This document shows positions 22,877 to 33,529 of a stretch of DNA of 64,000 nt, piece by piece. Numbering within the stretch: position 1 is the first letter of the stretch; each line of letters begins with the position of its first letter. This DNA is from Antedon mediterranea. Lineage: Eukaryota; Echinodermata; Crinoidea; Comatulida; Antedonidae. The notes under the pieces were generated by a model. It was not told the DNA's origin. It saw only the letters and a list, made by a program, of their open reading frames with translations, and searched no databases. The position numbers and the translations under genes are program-made. The stretch covers positions 24,646,101 to 24,710,100 of the forward strand of contig NC_092677.1 in assembly GCF_964355755.1 (NCBI RefSeq). Direction: 5' to 3'.

Positions 22877-25781
22877 GCGATATTTTTTTTACGCTCAACA
22901 AAACTGCCAGCTAGCCAGAATACTGTTTTCTGATTGGATGTTGATGTCACGTGAGATGTTCAAATCACTCACGCATGCAGTTCGCCTCAGTAGGTAATTC
23001 CTCCTCGCACTCTCCGACCGGTTGCGACTCGCACTGCTCTTTAGGCTAGCAATTTACGTGTTGTAGGAATCGTACATTTCAACTACTAGCTCCTTGCACA
23101 ACAAACAGAGGCTTACAATTTCCCGCATTTTTATCGTGTCGCCATCGTTGAAATGTTTTTTCGTAACATTTATTGCTCTTTTCTATGTACAACGTTTGAG
23201 ATAAAATAATTATAAATAAGAGCGAGTATCGTTGTGGATAATACCATGGAGGTATAAAATAAAATACCTCCATGATAATATAAAGAAATCATGCATTGGC
23301 GATAAAACGTTGGTCTGGATGGTGTAAATTTGTTTTTGTTTATGATCCAACATCATTTGTTGAAATTTTCAAAAAATGATAATAAATAATCACAAACACT
23401 ATATCACAAATCACTAATTATGTAAAGAATTAAACTGGGCTAAAAAATTAACAAACCTTGACAAAGTATTAAACTCTTGGAAAGCAAGGAATCTTACAAT
23501 TTTTGGAAAAGTCACAGTTTTAAAAAGTTTAGCTTTAGCCCCATTAATATACAACGCATCCATAATTGATGTGCCCTGAAAGTGTCGTTAAAAGGATAAC
23601 ACAATTGTCATATGAATTTCTTTGGGATGGAAAAAATGAAAGATAAAAAGAAAAACATTAATTGGTAATATAATTGAGGGTGGCATTAATATGCCAGATT
23701 TTTCTACTCAAGTCAAAACACTTAAAATCACATGGGTAAAGAGAATTCTTTGTAGAAAACATGTAAAATGGAAAGTACTTCCACTGTTATATAAACAAGA
23801 TTGGAAGTGAATATATGGTGTTTAATATGTCAAACTTGAATATAAGAAAGGGCAGTTTTTTGTTAACTACGATGCCCTTATTTTATTTAAATGTAATAAC
23901 AAGTTGTGCAGAATTTAATACAAATATAAACAGTAAGTCAAAATCTTATAATAATGTTATACAAGAAAACCTATGGGGTAATAAGGAAATTGTTTGTAAA
24001 AACACTACTTTGTTTTATAAAACGTGGAGTAATGTAGGTTTCAATCAGATCAATGATTTAGTAAGAATCAATAGACTAATGAACCCACATGAAATTTTAT
24101 CAAAATTAAATGTCAAAAGAAACTGGCTTAGTGAATATGCTACACTTATGCAAGCTATTCCTAAAGGTTGGCTGGATTTAATAAAAAAAAAATTATTTAT
24201 ATTTTTATAGAAGGTATGTTTGTTGCTCCTATTACTATTCCCAAATGGGAAAAAGAAATTGATATTGAAATTACAAACTGGTTTGATATTTGGTCAAGAA
24301 AAGTAAAAAATGAGAAAAACAAAAAATATGCACAACTTAATTACAAATTACTTCATAGAATTTTACCAACAAATTTACAATTATATAAATGGAATATTAG
24401 GAACACAAACAAATGTGAGTTATGTGATGTAACTGAAGATGAAAAGAACATATTTTTCAAATGTAAAAGCAATGTCTTTAATTATTATGGAAAAAAATCA
24501 ATAAAATATTTAAAAAGTTAGATAATAGTAAATGTTCTTTTGAAGAACTTGTTTTTGGGTCTGAATGCAACATAAAAAATAAGTTGTACTCAATTGCTCT
24601 ATATTCTATATATAAAATAAAAATATTGTCAGAATTAAATAAGTCAGTCTGTAAAAACTCATGGATAATGTTTAAAAATATACTTACACAAGAGTATACC
24701 ATGAATGTATTTTATTAATTTTTTATTTTGAAGGTTACTGTAAATAAAGTAATTTGTACAAAAATGTAAATAGAGCAAATAAAACAGAAAAAAGAGAAAA
24801 AAAGGAAAAAACAATAAAAAGAATTGTAAAAAAAATAGCATGGTAAATGCTATACTCTACATGCAACTGGTTATTGAGTTGCTTTTGATTTTCCATATTT
24901 ATTGATATTGTGTTCAGTTTATATATAATGTAAACTGTAAATGATATCTTGCAGAGTTTTTTTAAGATGTAAGGGGAAACTTTATTTCTATGAATGAAAA
25001 TAGTATATATTTAAAAAGGTGATATACAAACATAATAAAATTGTTTATTTATGTTTTGAAATGAAATAAAGGTGAGTGAACCTCACAAAAGAGAAAAAAA
25101 AACACTATTTCCCTGTGACTTATAAATATATATTTAGATGAGTTGTTGCTTGTAATTCTGCCAAAGGAATAGAGCCTTTTTTTTGTCAGTATATAAAAGG
25201 ATGACGATGACAAAAGTGTATTTTGACCGATGTTGCCGTCATGAAGGCCCTAAAAAGATTACCGCGGCGTAAACGTAAATAAACATTGAGAGAGGCGAAT
25301 TCCTCCATGGAAATTAAACTAATTAATTAGATTACTCCATGGCGAGAGAAAGTAAATACTTCCAAGAAACCCTTAACATGTTTCCGCTTTTTGGGTTTAG
25401 CCGCTCTTATTTATAATTATTTTATGTCAAACATTGTACATAGAAAAGAGCAATAAATGTAACGAAAACATTTCAACGATGGTGACACGATAAAAATGCG
25501 GGAAATTGTAAGCCTCTGTCTATTGTGCAAGGAGCTAGTAGTTGTTTCAAGCAGCGTGCTCTCAGGCAGCGAGCCATTGAAATGTACGATTCCTACAACA
25601 CGTAAATTGCTAGCCTAAAGAGCAGTGCGAGTCGCAACCGGTCGGAGAGTGCGAGGGGGAATTACCTACTGAGGCGAACTGCATGCGTGAGTGATTTGAA
25701 CATCTCACGTGACATCAACATCCAATCAGAAAACAGTATTCTGGCTAGCTGGCAGTTTCGTTGAGCGTAAAAAAATATCGC
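22877..25781. mobile_element. Mutator-like element M2 with ~370-bp TIRs and a captured LINE
   Basis: Ends are GCGATATTTTTTTTACGCTC and its complement. The arms at 22877-23240 and 25415-25781 are near-perfect inverted repeats. Flanking 9-bp repeats are GACCGGGAT at 22868-22876 and 25782-25790, so M1 and M2 sit side by side at the same target. Inside are a perfect 11-bp-arm hairpin at 23245-23274 and a LINE fragment. Confidence 0.85.
23420..25110 (+). mobile_element. L1/Tx1-like LINE 3' fragment inside M2
   Basis: The frames encode the post-RT region of an L1-clade-like ORF2: LNSWKARNLTIFGKVTVLKS, QLSYEFLWDGKNE and GGINMPDFSTQVKTLKITWV before 23800; then 23815-24210; then 24168-24521 with the zinc-knuckle-like stretch YKLLHRILPTNLQLYKWNIR followed by CELCDVTEDEKNIFFKC. 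Frame breaks separate the pieces. The 3' end is near 25080-25110, after AATAAAGGTGAG. The RT core is absent, so it is 5' truncated. Confidence 0.8.
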
Positions 25782-25854
25782 GACCGGGATGACGATACAT
25801 GGGCTGGGGCGAGTAGGGTCCAGTCATTTCAGAAAAATACCACTTGCCCCGGTC

Positions 25855-27637
25855 GCGATTTTTTTTTTCGTACATAAGTTGGGGACCCCCTCATGAAACG
25901 TCACAAAATATACATGAATAATTCATCAGTTAAATTTTCTTGTTCCGTGTGCACCCAAGCGTATAGCAACAAGAAGTGATTACAGTTTACACGGTTTACA
26001 CAAGTGCGGTACGATTCTAGGCCTATCTCCCCCGCTATGGTTGCCGCGTGCGATTTCATAATACTAATAGAATAGCGGCGTTTTGTGTGGATTGTCGAAA
26101 TAATCAGCCTTTAGTTTGGTGTTTTTAATATAATTTATTACTAAAGAATTACGTGTTAAAATTATAGTTTCTATTGATACTATTAGCCTAATTACTAGTC
26201 TCTAAACCCATGTCTATTCTAGTAGTAGCTGTGTTGGTGTGTGTGACGTGTGTGTTAGTTAGGTATGACACAGTCCGAGTAATAGGCCTAAGTCAGCAAA
26301 ATTAAACAATAAACACTACACAAAAATACATTTTTTATTCTCGTGGGTCTAATCCCATCTCATGTGTTCATATACGTGCATTTTTAAAGTTTCTTTGAGT
26401 ACATGCATATTGTTTGATAATAAAATAGCAGGATTAAAAAATTACAGTACACACATTATACATGTTATGCGCGATTTGAACGATTTGCGCAATTTGAAAT
26501 TGCGCAAAAAAAATCCTTGCGCAATTTGAATTGAAACATGTGTTTCAAATTGCGCAAGCAACGTATTAAATTGCGCAAGTAATCTGCAAATTGCGCAAGG
26601 TTTTTCGACAGATTGTGAAATCATGCACACCCATATTTTTATAGTAATTTCTAAGAATGATTCAAAATTAAAGATAAATATCGCATTTCCTTATTTTAGT
26701 AGTGCAAATATTGTTATAAGTTAGCATACCGTCGAAGAACCGACGAAGGAAAACGAAGCGGTGGTGTTCCACCAGGCGGGCGCGGCGCGGGCGGCCGGCT
26801 ATACTACTCTAGCCTAGCTAGGGTCTGGACTACTGATACTGACAAGGTTACATTGCCTAGCTTAAACTAATATTAAAAACTTAATTTTTACATTTATTTT
26901 GATTTATTTCAAGTTACAGTGATAATATTATTTAATTGTAATAATAAATGTTATGTATTTATTATACACATGTTATCTTCGCATTTATTATGTTTTATTT
27001 TGAGTTATTTAGTTTCCAATAAAAATTTACAGTTCGTTTTCAAATTGCGCAAAGGTGTCATATTGCGCAAGAACTATCTTGCGCAATTTACAAATTGTGC
27101 AGCGCAATTTAAAATTGCGCAAAGATTTTCTTGCGCAATTTGAAATTGCGCAAGTTGATTGCGCAATTTGAAATTGCGCAAAAAAATCCTTGCGCAATTT
27201 GAAATTGCGCAAGAATTCTTTGCGCAATTTGAAATTGCGCAAGGATTTTTTTGCGCAATTTCAAATTGCGCAAATCGTTCAAATCGCGCATAACATACAC
27301 ATTCTTTATTCTTGTGGGTCTAAGCTTTCTTTGGGCTATGTCCAATTACTACTTAGTTTAATGTCTTGTCTAGCTGTCGATTAGCCTCCACACATTTGCA
27401 TAGTAGTGGACGTGTGTGTGAAAAAGAGTGCGCGAAGGCGAGGCAATCACGTGAATTGACATAGAATCCTAGGCCTATTGTAGAAAGAATCGTATCGCCG
27501 TTGTGTAAATCACTTCTTGTTGCTATACGCTTGGGTGCACACGGAACAACAAATTTAACTTAACTGATGAATTATTCATGTTTATTTTGTGACGTTTCAT
27601 GAGGGGTCCCCAACTTATGTACGAAAAAAAAAATCGC
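25855..27637. mobile_element. Mutator-like element M3, second copy of M1, with nested insertion
   Basis: Same ends and internal sequence as M1 (GCGATTTTTTTTTTCGTACA ...), but with an 833-bp insertion (26463-27295). Flanks are the 9-bp repeats GCCCCGGTC at 25846-25854 and 27638-27646. The target is the mirror image (opposite arm) of the one used by M1 and M2. Confidence 0.85.
26463..27295. mobile_element. Nested TIR element with TTGCGCAA palindrome arrays
   Basis: TIRs of about 65 bp begin TGTTATGCGCGATTTGAACG at both ends. The flanking TACA repeats (26459-26462 and 27296-27299) match the empty site seen in M1 (ATTATACACATTC), so the target duplication is 4 bp. The sub-terminal regions are arrays of CTTGCGCAATTTGAAATTGC-type palindromes. 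The core at 26730-26810 is GC-rich. No transposase is seen. Confidence 0.85.
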
Positions 27638-27646
27638 GCCCCGGTC

Positions 27647-28350
27647 CATGCCGTCTAGCTGTCATTTTACGCCATTTTAAAACGTTACTACAATTTAACG
27701 TTTTTATAAAAATGCAATATAACCGCATGATTTATAGGGCTATAATTACGTTATAAACGGCATGAACCAGGATGACGATACATCATGGGTTGGGGCGAGT
27801 AGGGTCCAGTCATTTCAGAAAAATACCACTTGCCCCTGTCCATGCCGTCTAGCTGCCATTTTAGGCCATTTTAAAACGTTACTACAATTTAACTTTTTTT
27901 TTTTTTATAAAAAATGCAATATAAACGTATGATTTATAGGGCTATAATTACGTTATAAACGGCATGGACCGGGATGGCGATACATGGGTTGGGGCGAGTA
28001 GGGTCCAGTCATTTCAGAAATATACCACTTGCCCCGGTCCATGCCGTCTAGCTGTCATTTATGCCATTTTAAAACGTTACTACAATTTAACTTCTTTTTT
28101 TTAAATAAAAAATGCAATATAAACGTATGATTTATAGGGCTATAATTACGTTATAAACGGCATAAACCGAGATGAGGATACATGGGTTGGGGCGAGTAGA
28201 GTCCAGTCATTTCAGAAATATACCACTTGCCCCAGTCCATGCCATCTAGCTGTCATTTTACGCCATTTTAAAACGTTACTACAATTTAACTTTTTTTTAA
28301 ATAAAAAATGCAATATAAACGTATGATTTATAGGGCTATAATTACGTTAA
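27647..28350. repeat. ~200-bp tandem repeat, about 3.5 units here plus one split unit
   Basis: Units start (ATGATTTATAGGGCTATAAT) at 27727, 27929, 28127 and 28323, so the period is 196-202 bp. One further unit is split by M1/M2/M3 into 21909-21959, 25782-25854 and 27638-27726. Each unit has a perfect inverted pair GGCATGGACCGGG ... CCCGGTCCATGCC about 80 bp apart, the target used by the Mutator-like elements. The array ends abruptly at ~28350, at the start of the gene B upstream block. Confidence 0.9.
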
Positions 28351-28774
28351 TGTGTATTAGTTATAATGACCATTGATGAAACGTATTTTCTGTCTAGTAG
28401 GGCATACTAAATAGAAAATGAAAGTTTTTACAATGTCAACCTCTATACAACTTGAATGTTTTAAACGAAATATAAAGTTCCTGTATACCACTGTATTGGT
28501 ATGCTCGCCTAATTGTAACATTTAAAGTCATATCATAAAAGGGAGGTGCGCGTGTGAGTCACAAACTTGAGAGTGTACCGTACTGAATTAATATGTTGCA
28601 GCTGAAAAGTCATCATACATGAGTGGCACTCTCAGACATTATGTTCAAATTGTAATTGATACATTATGTTTGAAATAATTATTATCGGATATTAGAAATA
28701 CATATATATTACGGCATAAGTATAAAGATAATAAAGCCTAACTATGGAACTACTACTAACACTTTCTTTTACAG
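28351..28774 (+). repeat. Block upstream of gene B DED exon, shared with gene A
   Basis: Highly similar to 3966-4298, with an ~80-bp insert around 28650-28720. The homology starts exactly where the ~200-bp tandem array stops, so the 5'-UTR exon block found upstream of gene A is missing here. Confidence 0.75.
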
Positions 28775-28781
28775 TAACATA

Positions 28782-29310
28782 ATGGAGGATAGATTTACAG
28801 ACTTTCTTCAAGAATTCAGTGATGCCTATCCTGGGGAAGATGTAAAGGAGTTAAGATTACTTCTACATGATGACCTACCGATTAGTGCACTGTCTAAGAA
28901 ACACAACTTGGGAATGGATTTATTTACTGAACTCAAGAAGAAAGGCATTATCGCATACCATGATGTTAACATTATGTCAGAAATTGCAGAATTGACAGAA
29001 AATACTGCTGCAAAAGCCAGTGTAATGACATACAAACAAGACGTTGTTGAATATTATGATGGTTTCGGTCCATATCGGGCAAGTTTGAAGGAAAGGCGTA
29101 AACAACTTTATAAAGCTATGTGTAGTATAACAGAAAATAAGGGTGGCGATTTTCACAAATTAATTACGTTCTACGGACTGCGTTCATACGGATTTACAAA
29201 TAAATGGGATTTAGTATTTTATCTGGAGAGAGAACTCAGATTAGATACACAGATGAAGTTGAAGAGATTTACCAATCAGTTGAATGAAGGTGGAAAAACG
29301 ATATTACTTA
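28782..29310 (+). CDS. Gene B exon 1: death-effector-like domain
   Basis: Intact 176-codon exon, collinear with gene A exon 1. The acceptor is at 28774, ATG at 28782 and the donor GTACGT at 29311, phase 1. It contains FTDFLQEFSDAYPGEDVKEL and LFTELKKKGIIAYHDVNIMS. It has small in-frame indels relative to A (extra YY around VEYYDGFG). Confidence 0.85.
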
Positions 29311-29766
29311 GTACGTATTCAAACCATTGTATTGTTGGAGGTAAAGGAACAACTACTATACTGCAAGGTTGGTTTTATATAATATATTTACTAACAATTA
29401 ACAAGGTCTACGTGTAGTAGTAAATGCATTTCTTCTTTTTTTTCATTATTTAGAAACATCAATGTCAAACCGAATCTATAACAATAAACCAATTTATACT
29501 TGTAAGTATGACATTAGTAAAGTGTTGTAAGATATTATTTGTAAAATGTTTATTATTATGATACAACTCTTTGAATTGTATAGATGAGGTGGTCAATTTT
29601 ATTTCTTTATAACACGAATAACTTTCTTTTTATTATTGAACATTATTTAACGGTAACCCCAAACAGAGTTGGCTGCATAAGGCCCAATAATAAAAATATC
29701 AGTTATTATTATGATGCAATTAAAAATTGTTATTAATATTTAAAAATTCCTTTTGTTTCTTTATAG

Positions 29767-29826
29767 CTCTGATTGTTGCTTTTATCGTTCTTTTATTAAG
29801 TATCGGAATCTCAATAAAATACTATG
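29767..29826 (+). CDS. Gene B transmembrane exon
   Basis: After acceptor TTTATAG the frame reads SLIVAFIVLLLSIGISIKYY, a TM helix in the position of gene A exon 3 and with the same exit phase if spliced at 29826. A 48-nt exon, 29454-29501 (acceptor ATTTAG, donor GTAAGT), precedes it and keeps phase 1. Confidence 0.6.
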
Positions 29827-30038
29827 GTTTTGACCACAAATTGACAGAGAGCAAGTATATATCAATTGAATTTGTTATAGTATAGAAATAATACCTACGG
29901 CGTACTACATGTCATGAATATCTTGTGTATGGTTTTAAAAGAGAAGATTGGGCGTCATTGAAATCAAAAAATATATATTCTATTTAACATGATTGCACAA
30001 CAGATGGCCAAACAATTTTGAATTATTATTAATTTCAG

Positions 30039-31414
30039 ATGAAATTATTAGAAACTTTCTGATAGAAGAACAGAAATTCCAATTTAGAAAACCAAACAAA
30101 CCACCGCCGACGTGGCAACACAATTATTACATTTCACAGATGTTTACCGATCCAGTGTTATATATTAAGCATAAACACATGAAAGAGGGAACACAAATAC
30201 CATTAAAAGAACTTTTAGGTGTTGTCAAATCCATGGACTCATGTAAAGTATGCATGGCGGGAACTGGAGGAATTGGTAAGACCACTTTACTTCAGTATAT
30301 ATCTTACAACTGGGCAGCGAATTCAGATTCCACTTTTGCTGGTAAAATATTATTTCTTATAAATGTAAGAGATATCAAGGCAGGTCAAACAATTACAGAT
30401 GTGATTGTAGAGCAAGTTAAACTTGGTATTTTTAGTAAAAATACAAGACGTCCGAAAAGTAAAACAATTATAGAAACGTTTATAGAGAGACATGACAAAG
30501 AATTAGTTGTGCTGTTGGATGGATTAGATGAGTTAGAATATGGTGTTGTGGGCCCAAAATGGGTATTAGAAGGCAACGAACTGAGGGAAAGCACAGTTAT
30601 TATGACATCACGACCCAGTTTTGCTGTAGACTTACTTAATCATTGCGATTTAGATGTTAACATAAAAAGGTTTTCTGAAAATAATATCAAGGCTTATATT
30701 CAAAAATATTTTATACTTGTTGAAAACCCTGCGCTTGGCGATTCATTGAGTGAAGAATTCAAACTTGATTCGAAATATGCAACTGATTGGGGTGGTGATT
30801 ATAAAATAATATTTGAACTGTTGCACTCCCCTTTTTTGTTACTTAATATGTGTACTATATGGCAACATGAAGAGAGAATCCCTAACAATTTTCACAACTT
30901 GTTTACTGAAATTTTTCGCTGCATTTTAAATCAGCACCTTAACAGAAATAGTACTTCAAAAGTAATACCAACGTTTAGCGACTTTCCGGAAGAATTTACC
31001 AATTTCATTTTAATATTAAGACATATTAGTTACAAAAAATTACAACAAAATTTACTTCATTTCACTAAATTGGATTTAAGAAAACTAGTAAAAAATGTAA
31101 CTTTAGTTGACTTATCACTTAAATTAGGTTTTGTTTACAAAGACAATCCACCTGTTGTTCAAAACTCATTCTCGGAGACTTACCGATATCCACATAAGTT
31201 ACTAGCAGAGGCCCTAGCGGGGTTTTATTTGTGTTACAAGAGTCAATTTGAGACATTAGATTTTCAGGAAAGTGAAAACATAAGAACTAACGCGTATCTA
31301 CATATGACAAGAGTGTTTACAATTAGTTTTCTAGGTTCCAATGCTGACACAATTATGAAACACTGGTTAGTGAACAATGCTTCAAATTATTATTCCTTTT
31401 CGAGATATATGTAA
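30039..31414 (+). CDS. Gene B NACHT exon, open part
   Basis: The exon begins after ATTTCAG with the same DE(L/I)IRNFL start as gene A. It encodes P-loop GTGGIGKTTLLQYISYNW, Walker B VVLLDGLDELE and MTSRPSF. The open frame ends with TAA at 31412-31414, where the gene A alignment shows a one-base frame difference. Confidence 0.85.
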
Positions 31415-33360
31415 ACCAAGCACACGAAGAAAGAGTATTGAAATCACTGGATAAACACCTATCCAAAGAAATGAAAATGCACGTTGACATCTTAAATCAT
31501 TCTTTTAAAACGTTTTATAGAAATAAACATTTACATTTAATACAGCTTTTGAAAATGTTGTATGACGAACTTACAGGTAATATAGAGAAAGTGTTACACA
31601 AAGTCAGCATATTTATAAATAAATCAAATAAGAAATCATCTTGCAAGGTTGTAGCGCACGTCTCAATAATATTGCAACTGTACAAGTCTGAAATTCCTAA
31701 TATTAATAGACGTGGACGCGATTCCTATTTATTGGCACTTGCTAATAAATGGGGTGATACAGCTATTGACTTTCTTTCAAACGAATGGTCTCGATATTAT
31801 TTAAATGAACAAATAAAATCACTTGATTTATCTAATGATTATTGGGACAATGATTTAGAAAATAACTCTGAATTTATGTATGAGTTTAATATAATTAGGC
31901 GTAATGGATATTTGTTGTGCCGGCTTTTTCAAATTGTTCCTAACCTTGAATTTCTCTATATGCAGCGCGGTAGCATTAGTCATAGAGGTAAAGTTATCAA
32001 CGAAATGATAACCGAATGTAAAAACAATACAATATTTTCCAGATTAAAGGAAATCTATTTAAGACACAACGATCTGACAGATATAAATGAAGAAACATTA
32101 GGTAATTTATTTAATACTTCTAACAATTTAGAACTTGTTAGCTTATATAATTGTAAATTAAATACACAAACAAAACGTATGTTGACAAATGATGTACAAT
32201 ATTTAAAATCCAAAAATATTACAATTGGATTAGGTAATAAATACCTTTCATATATGGAGAAATATTCACTTGAGAAGTTTATAGACTTGATAAAAATTTA
32301 TTATTTAACTTGGCATGATTATGGTCTATCAGCAAAACACTTACAGGCTCTTCTAATTTCACCTATGGAATACAGATTTAGATATAATACTCTTATTTTG
32401 GATCATGTAGACTTCTCATCAATTAATGGAAGTATACTATCTAAACTTTTTGTTATATTTCCAATTTTAGAACACCTTTCTATGCATAATTGCAATTTAG
32501 TAGGTACCACTATTACTGATATGCTAAATACATGTAGAGAAATGAATATTGAACTGAAAGAACATTCAATATCACTTATGAAAAATAACCTTTCTAGTAT
32601 TAATGTTGAATCGTTATTGTTGTGAGAAACATGAATTACCACTATAGACCTATAGAAAAGATAGAATGGAGGCAGTATGGTTTAACCGTTGAAAATCTTA
32701 AAGATATATTAAAACAACCTAACATGATCTTATCCAAGTGGCAATATGTCGATTTAACGAATATAGATCTCTCATCAATTAATGGAAGTATACTAGCTAA
32801 CATTTTCGTTATATTTCCTAATTTAGAACGTATTAACATGGACAATTGCAATTTAGTAGGTACCACTATTACTGATATGCTAAATACATGTCGAGAAAGG
32901 AATATTGAACTGGAGGAAAATTCTATATCACTAATGAATAATAACCTTTCTAATATTAATGGTGAATCACTACTTAAAATAGTGTATGTTATGAGAAACG
33001 ATAAATACATTAGAGTGGAGGGATTATGGTTTAACCGGTGAAAATCTTGAAGATATATTACAACGACCTAATAACAATGAATTTAGGTGGGAATATGTTG
33101 ATCTAACGAATATAGATCTATCTTCAATTAGTGGTTTTACATTAGCGAAAATATTTGATTTTTTTCCAAAATTGCGTTCTATAACAATGAACATATCAGA
33201 AGATATTCATAAAGATATATTCGAAGCAAAAGCTGAAGATTTAGAACACATTGAAATTGACTTACATCCCACCGAGGGAAAGGAAGATATTTGGTGCATT
33301 CAACGCGAGATTGAGTTTAGAGACTATAGAAAAAGGCAAAAATTAAGTAGTTTTGATTAA
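31415..33360 (+). pseudogene. Gene B LRR-like region in three frames
   Basis: Open pieces 31438-32625, 32622-33041 and ~33040-33360 encode helical sequence, then LRR-like repeats. A ~340-bp unit recurs with (D)LSSINGSIL, IFPNLERI, NCNLVGTTITDMLNTCRE and NNLSNINGESLL. Two units are nearly identical (about 32395-32620 and 32745-32970) and a third is divergent. The first unit has lost ~16 bp at its end relative to the second, shifting the frame; another one-base difference lies near 33005-33020. Confidence 0.75.
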
Positions 33361-33518
33361 AATCATACAAATAATGATATAATGTGTATGTCTATGATGG
33401 AAACAAATTACCACACAGTCCGTAAATGCTACGTATTACCAAAAATATGGATTGTTTTTTTTATTTAATGATATAATCATAATTCATTTACGTTTTGTTG
33501 TATATGGAGACAAATCTA

Positions 33519-33526
33519 AAATAAAT
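33519..33526 (+). terminator. Possible polyadenylation signal of gene B
   Basis: AAATAAATAAG about 160 nt after the last stop of the broken frame. Confidence 0.35.
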
Positions 33527-33529
33527 AAG

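Larger units (their letters stand above)
28782..33360 (+). pseudogene. NLR gene B: DED-like / TM / NACHT / LRR paralogue with frame disruptions
   Basis: Likely exons: 28782-29310 (DED-like), 29454-29501, a TM exon from 29767, and 30039 onward (NACHT). NACHT motifs are intact: GTGGIGKTT, LLDGLDELE, MTSRPSF, PHKLLAEALAGFYL. No FN3 exons exist; only ~200 bp separate the TM and NACHT exons. The frame that would be 670 residues stops at 31414 (TAA), where gene A continues; homology resumes in another frame at about 31415-32625 with LRR-like repeats, then shifts again near 32620 and 33020 and ends at 33360. The TM exon needs the weak donor GTTTTG at 29827 to keep phase; the better-looking GTATAT at 29855 would give a stop at once. 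Probably a pseudogene, unless the indels are assembly errors. Confidence 0.75.

Noticed and set aside
26463-27295. Regular TTGCGCAA palindromes reminiscent of a CRISPR array
   Set aside because: Eukaryotic context, no unique spacers of constant length, and clear TIRs with a target duplication; it is a transposon.
29827-30038. Hidden FN3 exons in gene B
   Set aside because: The gap is ~200 bp and shows no similarity to the FN3 exons of gene A in any frame.
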